NCBI GenBank assembly: GCA_900314885.1
Contig: OMWY01000001.1
Coordinates: 1-64,000 of the forward strand
Length of the DNA stretch: 64,000 nucleotides
Direction: 5' to 3'
Origin: an uncultured Eubacteriales bacterium
GTDB lineage: Bacteria; Bacillota; Clostridia; Lachnospirales; Lachnospiraceae
Positions 50,054 through 58,716 of the stretch are shown piece by piece (positions within the stretch are counted from its first letter, which is position 1; each line of letters starts with the position of its first letter). Position numbers and translations under genes: made by a program. Below the pieces are notes generated by a model. That model was not told where the DNA came from. It searched no databases and saw only the letters and a list, made by a program, of their open reading frames with translations.

Positions 50054-50971
50054 ATGTCATTTGATGTTATAATCCCGACATACAAGCCGGGGGAGAAGTT
50101 CAGCAGACTTTTACAAATGATGAGAAAGCAAACCGTTAAACCAAACCGCCTCATCATCATGAATACCGAAGAAAAATTCTGGAAGAAGGAATTCGAGGAT
50201 ATATACCCTCTTGAAGTCCACCATATAAAGAGGGCAGACTTCGACCACGGCGGCACCAGACGGGCAGCAGCCGGACTTTCCGATGCCGAATTTTTCGTCT
50301 GCATGACAGAGGATGCGATCCCTGCCGATGATCGGCTCTTTGAAATGCTACTCGCCCCTTTTAATGATCCTAAGGTCGGGGCAAGCTACGCCCGCCAGAT
50401 AGTGGATGCGGCCGCAGGTGAAATAGAGCGCTATACGAGGCTCTTCAATTACCCTGCCAAATCATCGGTAAAAAGTAGGGCTGATATAGAGAAGCTAGGC
50501 ATAAAGGCCTACTTTCTCTCTGACGTCTGCGCCATGTACCGGAAATCCGCCTACACCGAGGCCGGAGGCTTCGTTAAGCAGGCGGTATTTGCAGAAGATA
50601 TGCTTATGGCGTCAGCCCTCATGGATAAGGGTTATTGTGTTGCTTACGCCGCTGACGCAAGGGTGATTCACTACCACGAGTATACAGCTGCCGAGCAGTT
50701 CCATCGGAACTTCGATATGGGTGCGGGCCAGGCAGACTTCGATGAGGTATTCGGAAAAGTAAAGAGTGAGTCAGAGGGCGTGAAATATGTGAAGAAGACG
50801 GTGGCGCATTTAAATAAATGCGGAAAGCCCGGGGAAGCCGTAAAATTTATATGGCAGAGTGGCGCCAAGTATATGGGCTACAGGCTTGGCAAGAAATATA
50901 AGTCACTCCCAAAGAGCATGGTGCTTAAAATGTGCTCGAACAGGGGATACTTTGAGAAGGTGCTGAAATAA
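50054..50971 (+). CDS. Glycosyltransferase family 2 (rhamnosyltransferase-like)
   Basis: 305 residues from 50054 (MSFDVIIPTYKPGEKFSRLL), GAGGTCC upstream; the ATG at 50042 is alternative. GT2 fold with IMNTEEKFWKKE, DFDHGGTRRAAA (RxxG loop typical of rhamnosyltransferases), FVCMTEDAIPADD, and FAEDMLMASALMDKGY for acceptor binding. A C-terminal basic stretch. Cytosolic or membrane-associated enzyme for a wall or capsule polysaccharide. Stands alone. Confidence 0.88.
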   Translation: MSFDVIIPTYKPGEKFSRLLQMMRKQTVKPNRLIIMNTEEKFWKKEFEDIYPLEVHHIKRADFDHGGTRRAAAGLSDAEFFVCMTEDAIPADDRLFEMLLAPFNDPKVGASYARQIVDAAAGEIERYTRLFNYPAKSSVKSRADIEKLGIKAYFLSDVCAMYRKSAYTEAGGFVKQAVFAEDMLMASALMDKGYCVAYAADARVIHYHEYTAAEQFHRNFDMGAGQADFDEVFGKVKSESEGVKYVKKTVAHLNKCGKPGEAVKFIWQSGAKYMGYRLGKKYKSLPKSMVLKMCSNRGYFEKVLK

Positions 50972-50991
50972 GACAGCGATAACTAAACCAC

Positions 50992-51020
50992 TTGACAAAA
51001 CCGCTTTCTGGGTCTATAGT
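50992..51020 (+). promoter_or_regulatory. Promoter of the Fe-S/tRNA-thiolation operon
   Basis: TTGACA, 17-bp spacer, TATAGT. The sequence right after, CATACTAGATTAGTCGGGAT (51027-51046), contains TAGTCGGGAT, resembling a half of the IscR-type site, which would suit control by the Rrf2 protein encoded first. Confidence 0.7.
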
Positions 51021-51048
51021 TAATTCATACTAGATTAGTCGGGATTGT

Positions 51049-51133
51049 GGAGAGTCCGACCATTAGATGCAAGTTTCGCTTGCGGGTCGGACCTACGAAT
51101 CACTCCTAAGGAGTGATTCAATCCGGACTCTCC
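51049..51133 (+). other. Structured leader with mutually exclusive stems before the Rrf2 gene
   Basis: Outer stem GGAGAGTCCG (51049-51058) with CGGACTCTCC (51124-51133). Inner hairpin GTCCGACC (51054-51061) with GGTCGGAC (51085-51092), topped by GCAAG/CTTGC. Separate hairpin GAATCACTCC/GGAGTGATTC (51097-51119). Bases 51054-51058 are shared by the outer and inner stems, so only one can form at full length. Located in the 5' leader, 35 nt before the start codon. Confidence 0.65.
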
Positions 51134-51168
51134 TTGATAATTGAATCATACAGAGAAGGTGGTTTATT

Positions 51169-51636
51169 TTGAAAATATCAACTAAGGGTCGATACGGCCT
51201 CCGCGCTGTGCTTGATATAGCGCTTCACGACGACGGTGAGACTCCCGTATCCCTCACTGAAATCGCCGAGAGGCAGTACGTCTCCGTAAATTACCTTGAG
51301 CAGCTTATGACGAAGCTTAAGAAGGCAAATATTGTAAAAGGCGTTCGCGGCGCTCAGGGCGGCTACCATATGGCCCGTCCCGCCGATGAGATATCGGTAG
51401 GCGAGGTTCTCAGAGCCCTCGAAGGGAGCCTCGAACCCGTTGACTGCGCGGAAATTATGACAGATGGTATCCCGTGCGAGGGCGCGAAGGCCTGCGTTAC
51501 GAAATTTGTATGGAAGAGGATCGGCGATGCCATAAACGACGCCGTTGACCATCTCATGCTCTCAGATCTCGTAGATGAAGGAAAGAGCCTAATAAATAAT
51601 GAAAAGGCGGTCGCAGGAAACTGTGTAAGAGGTTAG
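51169..51636 (+). CDS. Rrf2 family regulator (IscR-like)
   Basis: 155 residues from a TTG start with GAAGGTGG upstream; MKISTKGRYGLRAVLDIALH is the standard Rrf2 opening. Winged helix with RQYVSVNYLEQLMTKLKKAN and VRGAQGGYHMARP. Three Cys (VDCAEIM, IPCEGAKACVT) match the Fe-S ligands of IscR, so it likely senses cluster status and controls this operon. Followed 1 nt later by the cysteine desulfurase gene. Confidence 0.92.
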   Translation: MKISTKGRYGLRAVLDIALHDDGETPVSLTEIAERQYVSVNYLEQLMTKLKKANIVKGVRGAQGGYHMARPADEISVGEVLRALEGSLEPVDCAEIMTDGIPCEGAKACVTKFVWKRIGDAINDAVDHLMLSDLVDEGKSLINNEKAVAGNCVRG

Positions 51637-51637
51637 T

Positions 51638-52786
51638 ATGGAAAGAATTTATTATGACAACGCCGCTACGACAAGGTTAAGCGATAAGGCGTTAGCGTCT
51701 ATGATGCCTTATTTAACCGATAATTTTGGCAACGCATCATCCGCTTATGAATTCGGTATGAAGAGTCGTGAGGCCATCGATAAGTCAAGGGATACCATAG
51801 CGAAATTAATAAACGCGAGGCCTTCGGAAATTTATTTTACATCGGGCGGAACCGAGTCTGATAATTGGGCCCTTATAAGGACAGCGGAGCATTTCGAAGA
51901 AAAAACAGGGAAAGAGGGCCATATTATTACGACCGCGATAGAACATCCCGCTATATTAAATACCTGCGCTTATCTAGAAAAGCGGGGCTTTGAGGTTACT
52001 TATATTAAGCCCGAAAAAAGCGGATTAATTGATCCGAGGAAAATAAAAGACGCCATAAAAGAAAATACCGTATTAATATCCGTAATGCTGGTAAATAATG
52101 AAATAGGTACCATAGAGCCGGTTGCGGAGATTGGGAAAATCGCTCACGAAAATAATATAATTTTCCATACGGACGCAGTGCAGGCTTTCGGGCATTTGCC
52201 GATAAATGTGAGTGCGATGAATATCGATTTATTATCCGCCAGCGCCCACAAATTTAACGGACCTCTTGGCGTCGGTTTTTTATATATAAATACGGGAATC
52301 ACGCTTCCTTCATTAATTCACGGCGGCAGCCAGGAGCGGAATCGCAGAGCGGGCACCGAAAATGTCCCGGGGCTTGTCGGGATGGCGGCAGCAGCCGTTG
52401 AGAGCGTTTCGAAAATTAATGAAAACCGTGAGAAAATTATTAAAATAAGAGACCATATTATTGACCGGGTCTTAAAAGTAATTCCCGATGCGAAATTAAA
52501 TGGTAATATCGAAAACAGGATTTACAGCAATGTAAATATAGGCTTTAAAAATATAGACGGTGAATCCCTCATAATAGCGCTTGATATGGCAGGGCTTGAC
52601 GCAAGCAGTGGGTCTGCCTGCTCGGCTATGAGTCATGACCCGTCGCACGTTCTGACCGCGATTGGGCTGAACAGTGAGGAAGCGGGAAGCGCCGTGAGAT
52701 TTACGCTTGGCAGTGAAAATACAATGGAAGAAAGTGACAGGGCGGTTGACATTTTAAAAACTTGCGTTGAAAGGCTTAGAGGATAA
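51638..52786 (+). CDS. Cysteine desulfurase (NifS/IscS family)
   Basis: 382 residues. PLP-dependent enzyme that takes sulfur from cysteine. PLP Lys in SASAHKFNGPLGVGFLY, HTDAVQAFGH, catalytic Cys in the loop SSGSACSAMSHDPSHVL. It starts one base after the Rrf2 stop and its stop overlaps the mnmA start, so sulfur is probably passed to MnmA for tRNA thiolation as well as to Fe-S assembly. No scaffold gene (iscU/nifU) follows. Confidence 0.95.
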   Translation: MERIYYDNAATTRLSDKALASMMPYLTDNFGNASSAYEFGMKSREAIDKSRDTIAKLINARPSEIYFTSGGTESDNWALIRTAEHFEEKTGKEGHIITTAIEHPAILNTCAYLEKRGFEVTYIKPEKSGLIDPRKIKDAIKENTVLISVMLVNNEIGTIEPVAEIGKIAHENNIIFHTDAVQAFGHLPINVSAMNIDLLSASAHKFNGPLGVGFLYINTGITLPSLIHGGSQERNRRAGTENVPGLVGMAAAAVESVSKINENREKIIKIRDHIIDRVLKVIPDAKLNGNIENRIYSNVNIGFKNIDGESLIIALDMAGLDASSGSACSAMSHDPSHVLTAIGLNSEEAGSAVRFTLGSENTMEESDRAVDILKTCVERLRG

Positions 52787-53928
52787 TGGCAGAAAAGGTT
52801 GTTGTAGGAATGTCGGGCGGCGTCGACTCAAGCGTTGCAGCCTACTTATTAAAAAAGCAGGGGTACGACGTAATCGGTGTTACCATGCAGATATGGCAGA
52901 GTGACGATGTCTGTTCCCTTGAAAATAAGGGCGGATGCTGCGGAGTCTCCGCGGTAGAGGACGCGAGACGTGTCGCTTCCGTAATAGGAATTCCATATTA
53001 TGTTATGAATTTTAAAAATGAATTTCGTGAAAATGTAATAGATTATTTCGCAAATTCATATAGAAGGGGTGAAACACCAAATCCCTGCATAGCCTGCAAC
53101 AGGTATGTGAAGTGGGAGGCTCTTCTTAACAGAGCTCTCGCGCTTGGCGCGGACTACATAGCGACAGGCCATTACGCTAAAATCAGTAAACTTACTAATG
53201 GCAGGTATACCATAGCGAATTCCGTTACGGCGGCTAAGGATCAGACCTACGCATTATATAATTTAACGCAAGAACAATTAAGCCACACTCTCCTTCCAAT
53301 TGGAGATTACGAGAAACCACGCGTCCGGGCTATCGCGGAAGAAGCGGGCCTTCCTGTCGCAAGCAAGCCTGACAGCGAAGAAATCTGCTTCGTGCCAGAC
53401 GGCGATTACGCGAAATTCTTACGGGAAAATTATAACATATCAGAGAAGCCCGGGAATTTTATCGATGAAGAAGGAAATATCTTGGGTGGTCACAGAGGAA
53501 TAATTCACTATACCATAGGTCAGAGAAAGGGCCTCGGAATTGCCTTCGGGAAGCCTATGTACGTGAAGGAAATAAGGCCGGATGATAATACGGTTGTGCT
53601 CTCTGATAACGAGGGATTATTTAAGCGTCATGTGACGGCAGGCAATGTTAATTTCATGGCTTATTCCTATGATGAATTAATTAAAATGGCTGGAAAGGGC
53701 TATGAATTTACAGGGAAAGTAAGATATAACCACAAGGGCGATACATGCAAAATAAGACTTGTAAAAATGCCGGTAGGTCCCGAGACGAGAGAAATAAAAA
53801 TTCAGGCAGATTTTGAAAAAGGCGTCAGAGCTCCTGCTCCGGGTCAGGCGCTTGTAATTTATGATAAAGAAGGAAATGTCGCCTGCGGCGGCACAATTAC
53901 GGGAGGAAATTTAGCAGATGGCATTTGA
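52786..53928 (+). CDS. mnmA: tRNA-specific 2-thiouridylase MnmA
   Basis: 380 residues. PP-loop GMSGGVDSSVAAYLLKKQGY at the N-terminus binds ATP; catalytic Cys pair in NPCIACNRYVKW and SEEICFVPDGDY; C-terminal beta-barrel with YTIGQRKGLGI. It thiolates wobble uridine of tRNA Lys, Glu and Gln. Start codon shares a base with the cysteine desulfurase stop (TAATG), the classic sulfur-donor pairing of Firmicutes. Confidence 0.97.
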   Translation: MAEKVVVGMSGGVDSSVAAYLLKKQGYDVIGVTMQIWQSDDVCSLENKGGCCGVSAVEDARRVASVIGIPYYVMNFKNEFRENVIDYFANSYRRGETPNPCIACNRYVKWEALLNRALALGADYIATGHYAKISKLTNGRYTIANSVTAAKDQTYALYNLTQEQLSHTLLPIGDYEKPRVRAIAEEAGLPVASKPDSEEICFVPDGDYAKFLRENYNISEKPGNFIDEEGNILGGHRGIIHYTIGQRKGLGIAFGKPMYVKEIRPDDNTVVLSDNEGLFKRHVTAGNVNFMAYSYDELIKMAGKGYEFTGKVRYNHKGDTCKIRLVKMPVGPETREIKIQADFEKGVRAPAPGQALVIYDKEGNVACGGTITGGNLADGI

Positions 53929-55684
53929 TGGAACTGTTGTCGCGGGCCTTGCCCATGAATTTAATGAAATTCTTACGGGTGGGCATATTTCTAAGATAGC
54001 CCAGCCCGAAAAAGACGCAGTTGTAATTACAGTAAAAAATAATTCAAAGGCGTATAAATTATTCCTATCGGCTTCGCCGAGCCTTCCACTTGCTTATATT
54101 ACAGAGGAGCAGAGGGAATCACCACTCACTGCCCCTAATTTCTGTATGCTCCTAAGGAAGCACCTGCAGGGCGGTAAAATAATAGGCGTCGACCAGCCTG
54201 GCCTTGAGAGAATTATCAGAATTAAGGCAGAGCACCTGGATGAAATGGGTGACCTCACTGAGCGCCATTTAAATATTGAAATAATGGGAAAATACAGCAA
54301 CCTTATTTTAATAGACGAAAATGAAAAGGTAATAGATGCCATTAAGCGGGTGAATATGCTTGTAAGCTCGGTACGTGAGGTACTTCCGGGAAGAGATTAT
54401 TTTGTTCCCGAACAGGAGGGACGAATAAATCCCTTTGATGCGGATCTTAATTATTTCAAGGAAAATATAGCAAAGAAGCCTTCGAATATCCGAAAGGCTA
54501 TATATACAAGTCTCACCGGATTTTCATCCTGTATGGCAAATGAGCTCTGCGAGCGGGTAGGACTTGACGCTGACGAAAGTATATCCGCGCTTAACGAAAA
54601 TGATATAGAAAATTTGTACAATGAGTTTGCGAAAATAATAAATGATATAAAAATCGGCAATTTCAGCCCCTGCGTTTATTATAAGGAAGACGGAACTCCC
54701 GCGGAATTTTCAGCATTTCATTTATCCATGTATAAGGAATTAAAAGAAAAGGAATATAATTCTTTTTCGGAAATGCTTGAAAATTATTACGGGGAGCGGG
54801 ACGCGGTTTACCGTGTAAAGCAGCGGTCCACCGACCTAAGGCGGGTTATAAGTAACGCTATAGAACGTGAATCCGGGAAGCTTACCATTCTCGAGAAGCA
54901 GCTGAAGGATACTGCAGACCGTGATAAATACAGGAAGTGGGGCGAATTAATTACCACATACGGATATTCCCTTAAGGGCGGTGAGAAGGAATTAATCGCG
55001 AATGATTTTGAGACGGGAGAAGAGGTAAAAATAAAGCTTGATCCCGAAATATCCGCTATAGATAACGCCAAGAAATATTTCGATAAATACGCGAGACTAA
55101 AGAGGACCTTCGAAGCGGTTACGAAGCAGAAGGCTGAGACTGAAGAGGAGCTTGAGCACCTTGAAAGTGTGAATGTATCCCTGACACTGGCCCAAAACGA
55201 GGGCGACTTAAATGATATCCGCCATGAATTAATTGATTACGGATATATCAAGAAGCACGAAAGCGGCGGCAAGAAGAAAAAAGAAAAGAAGAGCAAGCCT
55301 CTCCACTTTATTTCGAGTGACGGATTCGATATATATGTCGGGAAAAATAACTACCAGAATGACTACCTCACCTTTAAGCTCGCGAACGGCGGTGACTGGT
55401 GGTTCCACGCTAAGAAATGCGCAGGAAGCCACGTAATCCTTGTCACAAACGGCCGCGAGGTGCCTGACAGGGCCTTCAACGAGGCAGGGAAGTTAGCGGT
55501 ACATTTCTCAAGCGCTAACACCGTGACAGAAGCCTCAGGCGACGGCAACAAGCACGAGGTAGACTACGTCCTCAAAAAGGAAGTAAAGAAGCCAAACGGC
55601 GCCAAGCCCGGCTTTGTCGTCTACTACACCAACTACTCCCTCATGGCCGACTCAGACATCACAGGGATAAAGGAAGTTCCTTGA
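53918..55684 (+). CDS. rqcH: NFACT family protein (RqcH/fibronectin-binding type)
   Basis: 588 residues. NFACT-N domain (MAFDGTVVAGLAHEFNEILT; YKLFLSASPSLPLAYIT), a helical coiled-coil middle (about 280-430), and the NFACT-R domain (DGFDIYVGKNNYQNDYLTFK, then DWWFHAKKCAGSHVIL). RqcH adds C-terminal Ala tails on stalled 50S ribosomes; older literature calls relatives fibronectin-binding proteins. It overlaps mnmA by 11 nt. A terminator follows. Confidence 0.92.
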   Translation: MAFDGTVVAGLAHEFNEILTGGHISKIAQPEKDAVVITVKNNSKAYKLFLSASPSLPLAYITEEQRESPLTAPNFCMLLRKHLQGGKIIGVDQPGLERIIRIKAEHLDEMGDLTERHLNIEIMGKYSNLILIDENEKVIDAIKRVNMLVSSVREVLPGRDYFVPEQEGRINPFDADLNYFKENIAKKPSNIRKAIYTSLTGFSSCMANELCERVGLDADESISALNENDIENLYNEFAKIINDIKIGNFSPCVYYKEDGTPAEFSAFHLSMYKELKEKEYNSFSEMLENYYGERDAVYRVKQRSTDLRRVISNAIERESGKLTILEKQLKDTADRDKYRKWGELITTYGYSLKGGEKELIANDFETGEEVKIKLDPEISAIDNAKKYFDKYARLKRTFEAVTKQKAETEEELEHLESVNVSLTLAQNEGDLNDIRHELIDYGYIKKHESGGKKKKEKKSKPLHFISSDGFDIYVGKNNYQNDYLTFKLANGGDWWFHAKKCAGSHVILVTNGREVPDRAFNEAGKLAVHFSSANTVTEASGDGNKHEVDYVLKKEVKKPNGAKPGFVVYYTNYSLMADSDITGIKEVP

Positions 55685-55701
55685 CAGGCAGTTAAATAAA
55701 A

Positions 55702-55731
55702 AAGCACAGCCATAAGCTGTGCTTTTATTTT
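55702..55731 (+). terminator. Bidirectional terminator between rqcH and cstA
   Basis: 9-bp stem AAGCACAGC / GCTGTGCTT with CATAA loop, T-rich on the forward strand and an A-run giving T on the reverse. Confidence 0.9.
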
Positions 55732-55742
55732 TTATTACTTAT

Positions 55743-57488
55743 TTATGCTGCGCTTGATTTATCGCTCGTGGCGCTTCTGTTTACAGGAAAGTATTTTGTT
55801 GAAATGAGTTTCTTGATGCAGGTTACGGCTACGATAATTCCAAGTACGATTAGGAAGGCTGCGACTATAAGCTGCAGGCCATTTACAAGGAATGTACCTG
55901 TTCCGCCGGCGAGGGCCTTTACATTTCCGATTACGTTAAATATTATCGCCGTGTAGGTTACCGCAAGCATGATAAGCATAGGCGGATAGAGACTTGCGTG
56001 TTTCCTTCCTGTCGCCTTGAGGAATACAGCGACTCCGATGAGGACGAGGGCAGCGAGCATCTGATTTGCTGAGCCGAAGAGGGCCCATACGTTCTGGTAG
56101 CCGCCGAGGCAGAGAAGATATCCGAAGAAGAGGGTTACTATCGTAGCAAAATACTGATTAGTGCAGAGCCTCCTCCAGGCGGGCTGCTCTTCCTTTGGAG
56201 TGTCCTCATCAAGGAAAAGCTCCTGGAATGACATCCTGCCTATACGGGCAACCGAGTCAAGAGAAGTGAGGGCGAGGGCCGACACGCACATGGTCATAAA
56301 TACATTCGCGAAGGAATTCGGGATGCCAAATATTTCAAGGAATCCAGCGACACCCTGAGAAAAGATCTGGAATGGAGTGAGGTCGGCAGGAGCGTGACCG
56401 TCAACAGCTACTGCGCCGACAACGATGAGTGAAATGACACCGACTAAGGTCTCAAGTAGCATAGCACCGTAGCTTACGAAGGTCATATCCTTCTCATTCG
56501 CGATAGTCTTGGAGCTTGTCCCGCTCGATACCAGTGAATGGAAGCCTGAAACCGCGCCGCAGGCGATGGTTACGAAAAGTGTAGGGAATAGGTAGCTGGT
56601 ATTTCCATTCGCTCCGGTTATGGCAAAGCCGTTAAAGGCATTTAACTTCATGGTCGGGTGTGACACAAAAACGCCCACAACCGCTGAGATGAGCATACCT
56701 AGGAGCATAAATGTAGTCATATAATCGCGGGGCTGCATGAGAAGCCACATAGGCATTACGCTTGCCATGAAGAGATAGACCATGATTACGTAATTCCACT
56801 GACTGCTCGTGAGGTAGGCAGGAAGCGCCATACCGATAGCGAACATGGCGACTATAAGGCCGATAGCGATTACAACCTTAGCTCCTTCGTGAAGCTTCCC
56901 CTTCGCAGCCTTCTCTATAATGCCGAAGAGCATGGCGCCGACTATGAAAAGCATGGAAATCATAGCGGCAGCGGCTCCGTTAAAGTTCTTCGCAACCGTC
57001 CCATCAGCGGCTGTCGTATATCCGTTAAATGTACTTGATACCATCGATGTAAATGCCGCAATGACGAGGAGGGTGAAGAGCCAGCAGAAGAGTGAGAAAA
57101 ATCTTCTTCCCTTTTTGCCTATGTATTTTTCAATTACGAGTCCGATGGATTTACCTTCATTTTTAACTGAAGCGTAGAGAGCGCCGAAATCCTGTACAGC
57201 CCCGAAGAAAATGCCACCGAATAATAGCCATAAAAATACCGGAACCCAGCCGAAGGCCGCGGCGAGAATCGGTCCCTGGACAGGGCCTGCGCCCGCGATA
57301 GATGAGAACTGATGGGCAAATACCGTGAGCTTAGACGATGGAACGAAGTCCTCGCCATCTTCATATTTCTTAGCGGGAGTAACTGCCTTAGGGTCAATGC
57401 CCCAGGATTTCGCGAGCCACCTCCCATAGAAGACATAGCCCGCAAACAGCGCAGCTGCCGCGATAAGTAAGATAAACAGACTGTTCAT
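55743..57488 (-). CDS. cstA: Carbon starvation protein CstA (peptide/pyruvate transporter family)
   Basis: 581 residues with about 15 membrane helices. Family motifs: FAGYVFYGRWLAKSWGID near the start, KLTVFAHQFSSIAGAGPVQG, and FHSLVSSGTSSKTIANEKD. CstA proteins are symporters reported for peptides or pyruvate in other bacteria. GGGAGGTATTT lies before the ATG. Monocistronic. Confidence 0.93.
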   Translation of the reverse strand: MNSLFILLIAAAALFAGYVFYGRWLAKSWGIDPKAVTPAKKYEDGEDFVPSSKLTVFAHQFSSIAGAGPVQGPILAAAFGWVPVFLWLLFGGIFFGAVQDFGALYASVKNEGKSIGLVIEKYIGKKGRRFFSLFCWLFTLLVIAAFTSMVSSTFNGYTTAADGTVAKNFNGAAAAMISMLFIVGAMLFGIIEKAAKGKLHEGAKVVIAIGLIVAMFAIGMALPAYLTSSQWNYVIMVYLFMASVMPMWLLMQPRDYMTTFMLLGMLISAVVGVFVSHPTMKLNAFNGFAITGANGNTSYLFPTLFVTIACGAVSGFHSLVSSGTSSKTIANEKDMTFVSYGAMLLETLVGVISLIVVGAVAVDGHAPADLTPFQIFSQGVAGFLEIFGIPNSFANVFMTMCVSALALTSLDSVARIGRMSFQELFLDEDTPKEEQPAWRRLCTNQYFATIVTLFFGYLLCLGGYQNVWALFGSANQMLAALVLIGVAVFLKATGRKHASLYPPMLIMLAVTYTAIIFNVIGNVKALAGGTGTFLVNGLQLIVAAFLIVLGIIVAVTCIKKLISTKYFPVNRSATSDKSSAA

Positions 57489-57589
57489 AAAAAATACCTC
57501 CCTTATTGATGTTAAAATGTATACTAATCTTTTTTACATTTGATGTCAATAAGGGAGGCATTCTAATGAGGAATAGGAGCTATATCCGA

Positions 57590-58216
57590 TTATTTATTTC
57601 CCTTGAGTATAGGAGAAATGTGCTTATAGATTAAAAATGTAATTACTACGTCGACCATACCCTTTACAAATGTAAATGGCACGTTAAAGACGAGGATGCT
57701 CTGCTCTACGCTCTTCATAGAAGGAATAATAGCCTGGTAAGCGCCGAGGACCGCCTCCTTCGGCAGGAAGTTATAGTAGAACGGATATACGAGGTAAACG
57801 TTGCTTGGATAGCTTACAAGGGCCATAACCACAGCGCCGACAAGAGATGCGATTAACGCTCCCTTCTTTGTCTTATTTTTCTTGTAAATGAGCCCGGCAA
57901 CGCCAACAAATGTCGCGCCTAATATGAAGTTTGACACTTCGCCGATATCAAAGCCCGAGAAAATGCCGTGCAGTACATTTTTAATAAGCTCAATTATTAT
58001 ACCACATACAGGGCCTAAGGCAAATGAGCCGATCAGGGCCGGAAGATCTGAGATATCGAACTTAATAAATGATGGAATTAAAAATGGAATCGGAATCTCA
58101 ATAAGCATTAAAAGAAATGCCACGGCTGAGAGGATTCCGGTCGAGGTGATGAGGCGTACGTTATTGTGCGCGCCTGCGTTTGTGATTGATGGGGTTACAG
58201 TTTCTGTTGACTGCAT
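57590..58216 (-). CDS. ribU: ECF transporter substrate-binding protein RibU (riboflavin)
   Basis: 208 residues. Six membrane helices; VAFLLMLIEIPIPFLIPSFI, KFDISDLPALIGSFALGP and GPVCGIIIELIKN are RibU signatures, and GAYQAIIPSMKSVEQSI lies near the end. Binds riboflavin in the membrane for uptake by the shared ECF module. An FMN riboswitch in its leader confirms the vitamin. GAAGGAGAC before the ATG. Confidence 0.95.
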   Translation of the reverse strand: MQSTETVTPSITNAGAHNNVRLITSTGILSAVAFLLMLIEIPIPFLIPSFIKFDISDLPALIGSFALGPVCGIIIELIKNVLHGIFSGFDIGEVSNFILGATFVGVAGLIYKKNKTKKGALIASLVGAVVMALVSYPSNVYLVYPFYYNFLPKEAVLGAYQAIIPSMKSVEQSILVFNVPFTFVKGMVDVVITFLIYKHISPILKGNK

Positions 58217-58299
58217 AATGTCTCCTTCCTAGTGGCTATTGTCGTGCTGCGAAGCAGTGCGACCCGCGATGAGCAAAGCGAATCGACCGGCTTCTCTTC

Positions 58300-58326
58300 A
58301 GAGAAAATCAGCTTGCTGATTTTCTT
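58300..58326 (-). terminator. Probable riboswitch expression-platform hairpin
   Basis: Stem AAAATCAG / CTGATTTT with a short loop downstream of the FMN aptamer on the reverse strand, followed by TCTCT. Likely the terminator alternated by the riboswitch; the switch itself was not modelled. Confidence 0.5.
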
Positions 58327-58394
58327 ACACTATGGGCACCAAGTGGAGATCTCTTGGGATTGTAAAATGGAAGTCACGAATTGATTCTATACGA

Positions 58395-58520
58395 ATAAAA
58401 CCAATACCTTCTTTCATCCAGACTATACTGTTGGTACCGGAGTTTCACCGATTCGGCTGCCTTGGCAGGTCGCGGACTTTACCGCCAGTGGGGAATCACA
58501 CCCCGCCCTGAAGATCTCGT
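58395..58520 (-). promoter_or_regulatory. FMN riboswitch (RFN element)
   Basis: On the reverse strand: ATCTTCAGGGCGGGGTGTGA (58516 downward), then TTCCCCACTGGCGGTAAAGT, CCGCGACC, a variable arm, CGGTGAAACTCCGGTACC, and CAGTATAGTCTGGATGAAAG. These are the conserved blocks of the RFN aptamer. Binding of FMN would switch off ribU. Confidence 0.96.
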
Positions 58521-58622
58521 GTTTTTGTTTACAAAAACAACTGTAACACACCTTAATCGAAAATGCAAGAGGAAAAATAAGAAAATTTGAAAGTAGTCTG
58601 AAAAACCATGACTTTTCAGACC

Positions 58623-58693
58623 GTGCCTGGTCCCGTGAATCAGGTTGTGAACAAGCGTAGCGCAGTTCACAAGATGTTCACGGTACCTGGCAC
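58623..58693. repeat. Long palindromic element, GTGCCTGGT family
   Basis: GTGCCTGGTCCCGTGAA (58623) pairs with TTCACGGTACCTGGCAC (58677-58693), with a nested TTGTGAAC / GTTCACAA hairpin. The ends match those of the element at 61910-61976. Confidence 0.75.
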
Positions 58694-58716
58694 AGAACAA
58701 ATATAGGGAGGACAGC

